This document shows positions 1 to 9,869 of a DNA stretch of 64,000 bases, one piece after another. The stretch lies in contig LR746271.1 in the NCBI GenBank assembly GCA_902729315.2, positions 3,246,001 to 3,310,000 on the forward strand, given 5' to 3'. The DNA comes from Spirodela intermedia (Eukaryota; Streptophyta; Magnoliopsida; Alismatales; Araceae). The stretch's first letter is position 1. Each line of letters starts with the position of its first letter. A program made the translations under genes and the position numbers. Under the pieces are notes generated by a model, which saw only the letters and a program-made list of their open reading frames with translations, had not been told where the DNA came from and made no database searches.

Positions 1-257
1 GTTGAAGGTCGGGGTCTTTGGTGGTCGCGATGTGTTGACCCGTGGTTGCAGCTCTCGTAGGGGACGGGACGAACGCAGAGGCTCTCGTCCTCCCAGCTGC
101 CCGCCGGGCGTAGAGGGAGAAAGGCAGCAGAGGAAGGGCAAAAGGGCTCTCCGTTGGTGCTGGTACGTGTGCACTACGAAAGGGAAGCGGAGAATCTCCA
201 GAAAGAGGAAGCCGAACCCCCATCCTTCTCGTGTGCAGCCGCTGGTTCTCCATGTTA

Positions 258-326
<69 letters not shown>

Positions 327-2342
327 GCAGAGGAAGGGGAAAGCAAAAGTGGACGGGGGCGATTAAAATAGGCGGCTTGCTACCCATCTATCGGTCGACG
401 GTGGAAGATCTTCAAGAAGCTTCATTCTACGCCTCTCATCATGCATGTGAGAATGATATTCATCAGCTGGACGCTTGGTCCTCTCTCTTCTCTCTCTAGT
501 TTTTCTCGGGCCTTGGGTGAAACCACTCGGTCAGTCAGCTGGGCTTGGCTTTCGCCTTTGGCTTCAATCACCGCCACAAGCCCTCGGCATGTGGGTAATC
601 TTGTTGTTGTCTTTCTACACAGCCGCCAGCCAATAGAGAGAGAGCATGACAAATGGATGCCTCTAACCAGGGACCTGGTTCCGATCACACGAGGGGGTGG
701 GGGGAGAGAGAGGGAGAGAGAGCGGCCGGGGGGACGGAGAGGTTGGAATGATGAAATATGGTCTGTGGCTGATTAGATGCGAACGGAGTCAGAATGAATG
801 GTGTCAGCAGCGGCAAGTAGGGCCAGCTAAGATTAAAGCATACACTGGCAGGAAAGAAACAACTGGGTGGATATCGAGATCGACTCAGGAGGCTGGTGAG
901 ATATACGAAGAGAGAGAGAGAGAGAAAGTACGCACAGCTCGCTCGGGTGGGGCATCGAGAAGCACGAGAAAGGAGATCTCAATTAGCGGCTTTACCTGTT
1001 TCTCCGATATTTAGAGGTTTTTATATTTTACAATCTCTCTCCATTCCCTGTCTTTTTCTTCTCTCTCTCGTTCTAAGATGCGTGGGGACCTGGTCCTACC
1101 GGGTCACAGCCGAGGGAGCTGTGGCCTCCTCTCCCTTTCCAATAACTCCTACCCCGCCTCCTACTTGGCCAGGCATTGACTTGGGAAAAGAGGTTCACGT
1201 CTCTCTGCCTTCTGCGTGCATGCAGACGACGAAACACGAGGGCGGACAGGAGAGAGCGAGACATTGACAAAGAGAAAGCAAGAAAGTAGCCTACACGCGG
1301 GAGTAGAGAGAGAAAGGGAGAAAGAGAGAGATTCCCGCGACGAGGAGAAGGGCACCGCATGCTTTTGAAACCAAAGGTCAGCCGCGAAGACGCATCCCGT
1401 CTCTCCCCTTTGACATGTGCCCTCCTCTCCCGGCTTCTCCTCTCTCTTCTTCCGCTATCTCTCTCTCTCTCTCTCTCTCGTAAGAAAGACACCGCCTTTC
1501 CTGACCCTCTCTATCATCCCTCTTCCTCTTCCTCTTCCTCAACCAAATACAATACAGCCCAAGAGAGCCTTAACCGAGAGAACTTTGGGAAAATGCCCGA
1601 GAAACCTTATATTGCAGGCATATTTTATCATCATCATACGCCTAGATGATCGAAAAGCGCGTTGGCTTCTGGGCTGTCAATAAAGGAGGGCGCTTAGGGA
1701 GGGGCTCGGGGGACGGCGCCGTGCTCACCATCTTCCCTTTGTTCCTTTGTTCCTTGTCTCGTCCGTCAATAGCGCAGCGAGGGGGGGAGGAGGGGGGGGA
1801 GAGAGAGTGAGGGTGCCTTCTGTTCGTCAGTCATCTCTCGAGCAGCGTCTCATACTATTAATAGCAAATTATTATTATTGAATATTGGTTATTTGAAATG
1901 GGTTGTTTGACCATCGCTAGATTTGTTGACATTGTTTTTTGGTTGCGGAGGGCTGGCTTGTCAGTGTCAGTGGTCGGTCACATGGACTTTTGAAAGCCTC
2001 TCTCTCTAAGAATCACCCACACGGCCAAGGGGGCGCAGAACCCAAGGAGCATACTCTACTCGACTGTGTCAACGCAAACAAAAAGAGCCTCGGGAAGTTT
2101 CCTTCCTCTCTCTCGCCTCTACGCTTCGCCTTACTGCAACTGCATAAAGGGTGGGTTGGAGAGGGCGAGAGTATCAGCCAATCCCGTCGACAGCGGCGCA
2201 CAACCGGCGAACTCTGCAGGTGCTCTTCTTCTGCCTTCTCTTCCTCGCTTCCTCCATTCCATCCCGCCCTTCCGGGTACGATTTTCCGGGAAATCTGCGA
2301 TCTTTGATGGGTTTCTCACTCTCGACCTCGTTTCCTCGGCCG
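1..2342 (+). promoter_or_regulatory. Upstream and probable 5' leader region of the F-box gene, rich in CT/GA microsatellites
   Basis: No convincing protein gene is visible here. The open frames that exist are translations of CT/GA simple repeats or lack any domain. Dinucleotide runs occur at about 264-322 (about 58 bases of CT) and 1459-1479, with shorter GA tracts near 700-722, 908-924 and 1306-1330. CT-rich tracts close to the transcription start are common in plant core promoters and 5' UTRs, so part of this stretch probably serves as promoter and leader of the F-box gene at 2684. No TATA box or start site could be assigned with confidence. The part just before 2342 looks like a GC-richer 5' UTR exon because a good splice donor follows it. 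Confidence 0.4.
264..322. repeat. CT dinucleotide microsatellite
   Basis: Uninterrupted CT repeat of about 29 units, followed directly by CTGCCTGCAG. It produces meaningless Ser-Leu open frames on the plus strand. Confidence 0.97.
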
Positions 2343-2657
2343 GTGAGCATCGGTGAACTGGTTCCGCTTCCGTCTTCGGGTATCAACGTTTTTGTTCTCT
2401 CTCTGGGCAGATGGACTGCTGATCGGTTTTCTCTTTGATGCTTTCATGGCGGAGAGCCCATTTCTGGCCTTGTTCTCGGGCCTCTCTCTCTGTCTCTCTG
2501 TCTCTCTCTCTCTTATGCAGTGGAGGCTCATGTATCATGTTCCCGAGTTCTGCAAATGATGCAATGTGTCCATTCGCTAGATTTCTTCACTCGGCGGTGG
2601 TCTGGGAGCCGGGGGTTGCATGCGACTGACCTGTGGCTCTGCTGTGATTCTCTTCAG
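2343..2657 (+). other. Probable intron in the 5' UTR of the F-box gene
   Basis: A consensus donor (GTGAGC) follows the leader at 2343. A pyrimidine-rich acceptor (TGATTCTCTTCAG) ends at 2657, 26 bases before the start codon at 2684. The segment between them contains CT runs and no coding signal. Leader introns are common in this F-box class. Transcript evidence would be needed, since other GT/AG pairs in the same stretch are possible. Confidence 0.45.
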
Positions 2658-2683
2658 ATTCCCAGCCGCATTTCCTCGGTTCA

Positions 2684-3928
2684 ATGGAGAGGAGGGCCGT
2701 GGCGGCGCCGCCAGTCGAAGGCTGGAGGAAGAGGGGACGACCCGATGAGTGTGACGCGTCTGGAGAGTTTTCCTTCCTGAGGGAAATGAACGGAGACCTC
2801 CTCGAGAAGATCCTCTCCCGGCTGCCCCCCTCAAGCTTCTTCCGCCTCCGTTCAGTCTGCAAGAGATGGCGGTCCGCATCGACCTCTGCGACCTTCGTCG
2901 TCTCCTGTACAGAGGTCCCCGAGAGAGAGCCCTGGTTCTTCATGGTGGACTCCGACCTTCGCTACTCGGTCGTCTTTGACAGTAGCGAGGGCGACTGGAA
3001 GAACCTCAACCGGCCATCTCTCCTCCCCAAGTCCATCCCCGTGGCCTCCGCCGGGGGCCTGGTCTGCTTCCGCTCCCCCTCCGGTTGCCTCTTTGTCTGC
3101 AACCCGGTCGACGGCGCCTGCCGCGAGCTCCCTCCCCCATCGCCGGCGGACGCAGCAGCAGACCAACAAATCCACGCCATCGCCATGAAGTCCTCCCCTC
3201 TCGGCCACCCGTCTCCATCCTACGAAGTGGTCCTCATCTCCGGTGACTCTGCGAACCTCACCGTCAAGGTGTACAGCTCGGAGAGATCGCGGTGGGAGGA
3301 GGGTTCGCTCTCCCGGAAGAAGAATCCCCCTCAAGAAGAATCGGAAATATCCAGCGAGGAGACGGTTTACTTCCTCAGCAAGGCCGGCGAGGTGGTGTCG
3401 GCGGATATTCAGAGGAGTCCCTTCAAGAAATACTCGTCAGTGATCACCACGGTGGAGGCCGGGGAGGAACTGATCTACTTCCTCGGCCCAACCGGTGCAG
3501 TCGTCGCCTGCAACCTCAGCCGGCGGGAGGTCGCCAACCTCCCCCGGCTGCTCCCCGTCAACGTGGAGTACTCCGTCGACGTGGTGGAGTGCATGGGGGA
3601 GATGATGGTGGTCGTCCTCTCGGAGCTGCTGGAGGCGGCGAGCCTCAGGGTGTGGCGCTTCTGCAGGGGAGACCAGTCGTGGCGACAGGTGGCGGCAATG
3701 CCGCCGTCGATGTCCCGCGAGTGGTTCGGGAAGAGGGCCGACGTCAACTGCGCGGGGTTCAAGGAGATGATCTTCGTCTGCTTGAGCTCCGGCGACTTGT
3801 GTCGCTGCGTCACCTGTGATGTCGCCGCCGGCGAGTGGCGGGAGCTCCCCGGTTTCTCCGTCGATGGAGCTCCCTTGGAGTTCATGTCGGCCTTCTCCTT
3901 CGAGCCCCGGGTCGAGGCCCGAGTCTAG
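2684..3928 (+). CDS. F-box protein with C-terminal kelch/beta-propeller-like region (UFO / At5g43190 / At3g61590 class)
   Basis: Intronless reading frame of 414 codons. F-box proteins are the substrate-binding subunits of SCF (Skp1-Cullin-F-box) ubiquitin ligases. An N-terminal basic/acidic lead (residues 1-34) is followed by a clear F-box at about 35-72 with the signature DLLEKILSRLPPSSFFRLR and the SVCKRW motif. The rest resembles the propeller half of plant FBX proteins: an aromatic WFFMVDSD stretch (about 84-91), GGLVCFRSPSG, the 'CNPVDG...REL' motif, 'SLRVWRF', and the terminal FSFEPRVEARV typical of this class. The length matches family members of about 400-440 residues. The first ATG of the frame is used; the F-box lies downstream of it in any case. 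The coding region is strongly GC-rich, unlike the AT-rich flanks. Close members regulate floral organ growth and leaf development, but which orthologue this is cannot be settled by eye; targets are unknown. Confidence 0.93.
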   Translation: MERRAVAAPPVEGWRKRGRPDECDASGEFSFLREMNGDLLEKILSRLPPSSFFRLRSVCKRWRSASTSATFVVSCTEVPEREPWFFMVDSDLRYSVVFDSSEGDWKNLNRPSLLPKSIPVASAGGLVCFRSPSGCLFVCNPVDGACRELPPPSPADAAADQQIHAIAMKSSPLGHPSPSYEVVLISGDSANLTVKVYSSERSRWEEGSLSRKKNPPQEESEISSEETVYFLSKAGEVVSADIQRSPFKKYSSVITTVEAGEELIYFLGPTGAVVACNLSRREVANLPRLLPVNVEYSVDVVECMGEMMVVVLSELLEAASLRVWRFCRGDQSWRQVAAMPPSMSREWFGKRADVNCAGFKEMIFVCLSSGDLCRCVTCDVAAGEWRELPGFSVDGAPLEFMSAFSFEPRVEARV

Positions 3929-4724
3929 TGGGGGAGAGGGGAGGGGAGGGGGGCGGGGCTCAGTGCTTGCTGGTGGCGCCGCCACTGGTAAAAGCTGAAG
4001 CCGCCGGTGGGATCACTGCCGCCTCGTGGGGTCTTCTTCTCGACCGTCGTCTTCCCCCGCGAGGGGGGCCATGTATACATCCATGTATGTTAGTTAATTG
4101 GTCATCAATCTCACTCCGATCATCAACCTCATCATCCCCATCGTCTCTTCTCCTCTGGAACAAAAAAATGACATTGTCAGCGCCAGAAAGTCAATCATCC
4201 GCCACCGTCCTGTCTTTGAATTCCGAGGAGAGATCATCCGGCGGAGTCAGGATCTCTGTCTCTCCGGGTTGACCCTTCTCCCGTGTTGGAGAGCGTCCAT
4301 CGATCTGCTGGCCCCTGCGACTCCCCGGCCGACCTGATTTCATCCCCGCCGTGAATCAACGACGCAGAGAGGAAGTCGTGATCGCCGATCTGGGGGATCC
4401 CTCATCCTACAGATGATCGGCGGCCTTGCCGACGGCGATGGAAAAATGGGGCGGGAGAGAGAGAGAGAGAGGGGGGACGGAGTTGGGGAGAAAGTGACGT
4501 ATAGATGCGAGGACGGGCTTAGCGGGTAACGGCGCAGTGGAGGCTGAGATGATGGACGAACCAGAGAGATCATCAGGAGCAGCAACAAGCTGTGGTAGTA
4601 ATTCTACTACAGTTGTGGATGATCGCCATCGGTCGATCCTCGGAGTTCCTGGAAGATTAAAAATGTGGAGATGCAGAAGATAGATCTGGGCACTGCCAGT
4701 AGGAGAATCTATACCATCAATTAA
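3929..4724 (+). other. 3' flank of the F-box gene; no further gene seen
   Basis: The stretch after the stop contains purine runs (GGGGAGAGGGG), a GA microsatellite near 4456-4474 and mixed-composition sequence. It includes the 3' UTR of the F-box gene, but no polyadenylation signal could be assigned. The open frames here have no recognisable domain. Confidence 0.5.
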
Positions 4725-5037
4725 TGATCGGAGGGGATATCACAATTGCGGGGATTTAGTAATGGGTTACTTGTCGGTCCATCATATCCCCGCCTCGCCA
4801 GTCTTACTTCAACAATCACGCCCAGGGGTATCAAAGAAAGGGCCGCATGGGAAGGAAACAGCTCACAAATATCAAGAACCGGTACCCGTTTCCAAAGGGA
4901 GACGAGGTGATTATAAAGGGAAGAAGATTACAGGCAAAAGGGACCAAGAGTTCTCCTACGAAGTGAAAAGAGTGTAGAGGTTGAACCCCTCGGAGCGGTC
5001 TGTATCGGACATGAGTCCCAGATCCCTTTTCTCCTAT

Positions 5038-5092
<55 letters not shown>

Positions 5093-5251
5093 CTATCACG
5101 TTATCCTGTATCGGAGCTTCCCTTATCACTTTTATCTAAGTATCATTTCCCTTAGTACTGCCCCCCTAATCTTCATCCGTAAGAGATCGCCTTCAAGAGT
5201 TACGGAGCGCTGACTTAGACCAGAGGGAGGAAAAGGAGTGGGACCCTATCA
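4725..5251 (+). repeat. Probable 5' LTR of a truncated Ty3/gypsy element
   Basis: The right end, CCTATCA at 5245-5251, is followed two bases later by a sequence matching the initiator tRNA-Met primer-binding site (TTAGTATCAGAGCAACC, from 5254). The left end is suggested by TGATCGG at 4725, an imperfect inverted match to CCTATCA. The interior contains a 49-base CT microsatellite at 5041-5089. The left boundary is an inference; the right boundary is better supported because gag-like sequence follows. Confidence 0.55.
5041..5089. repeat. CT dinucleotide microsatellite inside the gypsy LTR
   Basis: About 24 uninterrupted CT units within the putative LTR. Confidence 0.97.
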
Positions 5252-6560
5252 AATTAGTATCAGAGCAACCACCTTCTAGTGACGCACGGACCTCAAAAAA
5301 TAACATGAAGACCTCAGCTGAGACTTCCGCGCCCTCTAGAGCTTTGACAGCCAACACCGTCCTTCATAACCTTGTCAGGACCCTGTCCTGCCAGACGACA
5401 CTCACAACTTCCATCTAAGCCATCGGGGCCCATGAGAACTCACTCATGCATGCACAATTGTCAACGACGTGGATCTTGTCGATTCGAAGGACCCTACAAC
5501 CGGTGGAAATTTTATTAGGACGTCCCCTTCACCTTCCACCGACCCACGGCAAGTCATGGCAAACAAGGTGCAAACTAGAGATGCTGCTGTTTGACAGCCA
5601 CGACCTCGAGGATTCGGTTTTTCATGCCGAACTCTACTTCGCCATGTGCAAGTATCCTCCAAGGACAAACTCAACACTGCCGGCCTCAGCCTCAACGGGA
5701 AGGTGCTACCTTGGTTCAAATGGATGGATGATCATGAACCATTCCATGACTGAAGATTTTACCTCTTAACTTCTAGAATGTTTCGACCCCAATCACTTTG
5801 GTTCTCTCTGTTAGAATTTTCTGAGCATCAAATAAAGCAACACTGTCACATAAGACTGGGAAGAATTTGAACTAATGACGACAATCACTCGTGATATTCT
5901 GGAGTACATTATGGAAAACACGCTCCCCAAAGGACTGCACAAGGATATCCAAGTCGAGGTATCTCTCTCTGAGCTCATGGGTCTCAAGGCTATGCACCAC
6001 CTAGAAGGTGAAGTTGAACCACTAGGCCCTCTGTGATATTGACAGCTCTAGATGGTCTCAAGGCAACACCCCTTGCTACCAACCAGATTTGACACTACCT
6101 TAAAATGGTGGAAGTTTCCCAATTTATCCCTCCCCCCTTGCGTGCTCCTCGAGAGCAAGACTACTGACGCTAATGACTTATCCCACTGCCCTTATGATGC
6201 ACTACCACCGGTTTGATATTGTTGTATGCAACTAACACTATTTGAGATTCAGGCTCGCTAAGCTCTAGGCCTATTTTCTCCAACAATGAGAAATATTCTC
6301 TGAGTAACTATTGCAGCCGAAAACTACAAATAATGATCATTGAGGAAGAAGAAGACCCTTCCGATGTCAAGGAGACTACCTCGCTTGAGACTTCCTCTGA
6401 ACTTGAAGTATTCTTCAACCTAGAGGTCTCTCTCCACTCTCTTGACAACAATGCACCTGCCAAAGTCCCTGAGTTTTGAGGGATCATACAGAGTCAAGTA
6501 GTCACCATTCTTGTTGACATAGGCACCTCCTGATGTCTCTTAGTCCCTTCTAATTAAGAG
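5252..6560 (+). pseudogene. Decayed Ty3/gypsy gag and start of protease
   Basis: Downstream of the primer-binding site, the plus-strand frames carry a broken gypsy gag. Around 5571-5655 the translation KLEMLLFDSHDLEDSVF followed by HAELYFAMCKY matches the conserved start of the gag capsid region. Later pieces around 5930-6030 resemble the gag stretch 'LPKGLHKDIQVEVSLSELMGL', read across frameshifts and stops. Around 6330-6530 an acidic linker (EEEEDPSDVKE) precedes a protease-like segment (VTILVDIGTS, from the VDTGAS-type active site). Homology stops near 6560, so reverse transcriptase, integrase and the 3' LTR are missing. It is clearly inactive. Confidence 0.7.
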
Positions 6561-7104
6561 ATGGTTAAAATACTACTTATATGCTGAATTTTATGGCTAT
6601 GCAAGGAGGTGTATAGCAGAATTCAAGTTGATTGTCATGGAATTGACTGATTCTATGTGATGTTTCTTTTGATTTTTATGATTGAATTTAATGATGAAAC
6701 ATATGAGAAGAGTGGATGAAAGTTATCTTCAGAAAACAAAAGATTGAGTAGAATCTTGCCTTAACAATCTTTCAATCACCAAGAGAGGGTTTATAATGTA
6801 GAAAACACTTATATTCTATGAGTTTGGATTATATCTATAGATAATATAAATGATAAAAGAGAAATTATTACCATTTGAGGTCAATCTTATCTCGCATAAG
6901 AGGTCAATAAGATAATAAGTGAAATGGTGCTACTCCTAGTCTACCTCCTAATCTTGTTCATAATCTGACCTTTCTCTCTTTATCTACAAGAAGAATTAAG
7001 GGACCCAAAGATAACTAGGGAATATTAAAGAGGGTCATTAATTACTCTAAGGCGATCTCTCTCTCTCAGTATTTACTTAGTGCCACTCTTGTAGATGCCC
7101 TTAG
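6561..7104. other. AT-rich spacer, nothing recognised
   Basis: AT-rich sequence without an open frame of note, directly after the truncated gypsy element. No gene, RNA or repeat family could be identified. Confidence 0.5.
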
Positions 7105-7915
7105 TTTTGATATGTACAATGAATCTAATGAGTTACATCCTTGAGATATCTTTTTATATCAAAATAACACATTGTAATCTCCTCAGAATATTAGTGTAGA
7201 ATAATATGTGTCAACATGAAGTCTCATGTATATTTTTGAAAAATAAAGTTACCTACAAGATTCAAATACAACACGTGAGCATTGTTAAGAGAAAAATATT
7301 AGCATGGAAAATGTCTAAAGAATCAAGAAAATATATTATCAAACATGAGACTTGAACTCAGAAAGTAAGTTAAGGTGTGAAAAAGGACGGTTGAAATATT
7401 TGAATATCATTGTGTCCAAAGTATAGGTAGGATTTGAATGGTCTAGCTCAACTGTCACGTGAATGGTCTAACTCAACTGTCACAGGACTAGAGATCAATT
7501 CCTACTTTAATCACTAAATGTATGATTCTGTTATGTGTTTTTTATTAACTTTTAATAGTGTCACTATAGTAATCTCAATTTTAAATCTTGGCCATACTTT
7601 GATCTCTATGATATTCAAATATTTAAGTCATCATTTTCCCATCTTTACATAATTTGCATTCTAAGTTCAAATCCTACATATGATAGTGTGTTTCTTTGAT
7701 TTTTCTAACATTTTCTATGCTAATACTTTTATTTTCACAATGCTCATGACATGTTCAAATCCTAAAATTAGCTTTTTTTTTCAAGAATATATGTGAAACT
7801 TCATCACATGTGTTACACATTTATTTTGTACTTATATTTTGATACTTTTATGTTATATTATTTAACATAAAAAGATGTTTAGGGGTGTGTAACTTGGATT
7901 CATTGTTAGTCATAG
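7105..7915. repeat. Large imperfect inverted repeat (arms about 335 bp, loop about 140 bp)
   Basis: The left arm (about 7105-7438) and the reverse complement of the right arm (about 7578-7915) align along almost their whole length with an estimated 70-75% identity. Shared blocks include GAGCATTGT, TATTAGCAT.GAAAATGT, GA.TTGAACT.AGAA and AAATATTTGAATATCAT. The loop contains a tandem pair of 25-base units (GGTCTAGCTCAACTGTCAC and its near copy). The structure is like a foldback transposon or long MITE. Transcribed, it would give a long hairpin. Confidence 0.75.
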
Positions 7916-8340
7916 GATTGTATCAACATCATCAATATATATATATCTATATATTGAATGTTTCTCAATGATATTCTACTTGTGAGGTAAATTTTCATGA
8001 TGTAAATTAATGATTATAATTGTCAAAACAAAGGATAATAATAAATTTTCCTTTTCAATCAACAACTTTCTAATGGTTGAAGGCATCAACAACTTCCTCC
8101 TTTTTTATACATAACTCATTTGAAAAAGTTTGTTTACATAATAATACATTTAAAATAGATAAGATATGGAATGTATGCATTTGTCACATAGAATTCACAT
8201 TCATATAAATTAACACTAGCGTGTTGAAATACATGTTCACACATCCACTGTATATATGATCAACAAAGACATACATGTAAGCAATTGTATTCTAAGTAGA
8301 GAAACAAATAGTAAAAAAATATTCAAAAGTGAGTAATAGT
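7916..8340. other. AT-rich spacer, nothing recognised
   Basis: AT-rich DNA between the inverted repeat and the 331-bp tandem copies. It includes a short TA-rich run near 7937-7955. No coding or RNA signal was found. Confidence 0.45.
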
Positions 8341-9326
8341 CATTTAGTCATAGTTAATTATCCTCTTAAGTGTGTTTCCTCCTAAATTCATACACTCTAA
8401 TTTTCTCCCCCATTAAACACTATTTTTCTCCTCTTTTTGTAAATATAAAAAATAGATAACAAAATGTTCTAAGAGAATTAATAACAATGGAGATCTACCA
8501 ATCAGTTTCAAGATCACAAGATTGTTGAATTGAACTCCAAAATCACATCTTTGAGTTCACAAGCTCGTTCTTCTATTACTTCAAGTCACTACTGCACTTG
8601 TTCAACACATTAGTTGAATTTTTCAACAATTGGTAGGATGTCAAGAAATGTAAGAGCACGAAATGTAAGAACATTTAGTCATAGTTAATTATCCTCTTAA
8701 GTGGGTTTCCTCCTAAATTCATACACTCTAATTTTCTCCCCCATTAAACACTATTTTTCTCCTCTTTTTGTAAATATAAAAAATAGATAACAAAATGTTC
8801 TAAGAGAATTAATAACAATGGAGATCTACCAATCAGTTTCAAGATCACAAGATTGTTGAATTGAACTCCAAAATCACATCTTTGAGTTCACAAGCTCGTT
8901 CTTCTATTACTTCAAGTCACTACTGCACTTGTTCAACACATTAGTTGAATTTTTCAACAATTGGTAGGATGTCAAGAAATGTAAGAGCACGAAATGTAAG
9001 AACATTTAGTCATAGTTAATTATCCTCTTAAGTGGGTTTCCTCCTAAATTCATACACTCTAATTTTCTCCCCCATTAAACACTATTTTTCTCCTCCTTTT
9101 GTAAATATAAAAAATAGATAACATAAAATGTTCTAAGAGAACTAATAACAATGGAGATCTACCAATCAGTTTCAAGATCACAAGATTGTTGAATTGAACT
9201 CCAAAATCACATCTTTGAGTTCACAAGCTCGTTCTTCTATTACTTCAAGTCACTACTGCACTTGTTCAACACATTAGTTGAATTTTTCAACAATTGGTAG
9301 GATGTCAAGAAATGTAAGAGTACGAG
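8341..9326. repeat. Three tandem copies of a 331-bp unit
   Basis: The phrase CATTTAGTCATAGTTAATTA begins at 8341, 8672 and 9003, giving an exact 331-base period. Copies 1 and 2 differ at only about one position (AAGTGTG versus AAGTGGG). Copy 3 carries a few changes (CTCCTTTT, an inserted TAA in ATAACATAAAATG, GAACTAAT) and runs out near 9326. Each unit contains ATGGAGATCTACCAA, a possible gag-like start, but no conserved reading frame. The near identity indicates a recent local duplication. Confidence 0.95.
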
Positions 9327-9459
9327 ATGATGATGTGGAAGTAGAAGACAGATGATGGAGCCATTGATCATTGACTTAAAGATAGTACATTACATGAAGA
9401 CTGAACTTGTCAATTAGATCTTGAGGATACATGTTGATTGACTCTTTAGAAGTTATTTA

Positions 9460-9840
9460 ATAAATCTCTATTTTCATGAGTTAGTTATTAGCTTAGTAAT
9501 ACATTTTTTATATTAACTCGTGGTAAATAGATTTATGTTTTAAATCTAGAAAAATTGATTTTACATGACTAATGTTATTTTGTTGTTAGTTATGTGATTT
9601 TATATGATTTTTATGTTCATATTTTCAAGTTAAATTAAAGTAAAAAAGAAAAAAAAGGACCCATTGGTCAGTCACCACTTAGTAGTCAACCCTCTAGTTG
9701 GAGGGGATTGCTCAAGTGAGTGGACTCAAACTAGGAGGAACCACAAACTAGTAGCTCAAGTGGCACCCATCACATGCACATGTGTGTCACTCCCCTTCCA
9801 TGTCAGTAGTAGGAGCTGGTGTATGGGCTACAATATGATC
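9460..9840 (+). repeat. LTR (U3) fragment, plus orientation, same family as the minus-strand gypsy element
   Basis: This segment matches the reverse complement of about 16625-16998: both contain TTTTATATGATTTTTATGTTCA, then a CCCTCT..TTGG motif, then 'GTGGACT' and CACTCCCCTTCCA in the same order. It represents only the first roughly 370 bases of the LTR and has no internal region attached. It is therefore a remnant of a second insertion in opposite orientation. Confidence 0.7.
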
Positions 9841-9869
9841 TAGCACACGTTGTGTGGGGTTGAAATATA

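Noticed and set aside
2-499. 165-codon open frame at the left edge
   Set aside because: Much of it is a Ser-Leu translation of the CT microsatellite; there is no domain and no plausible start context.
3292-3985. Long alternate-frame and antisense open frames (up to 182 codons) over the F-box gene
   Set aside because: They are shadows of a GC-rich coding sequence; only the 2684-3928 frame has F-box and propeller motifs.
8341-9326. Regular repeat considered as a CRISPR-like array
   Set aside because: The units are 331 bp and contiguous, without unique spacers, in a plant genome; it is a simple tandem duplication.
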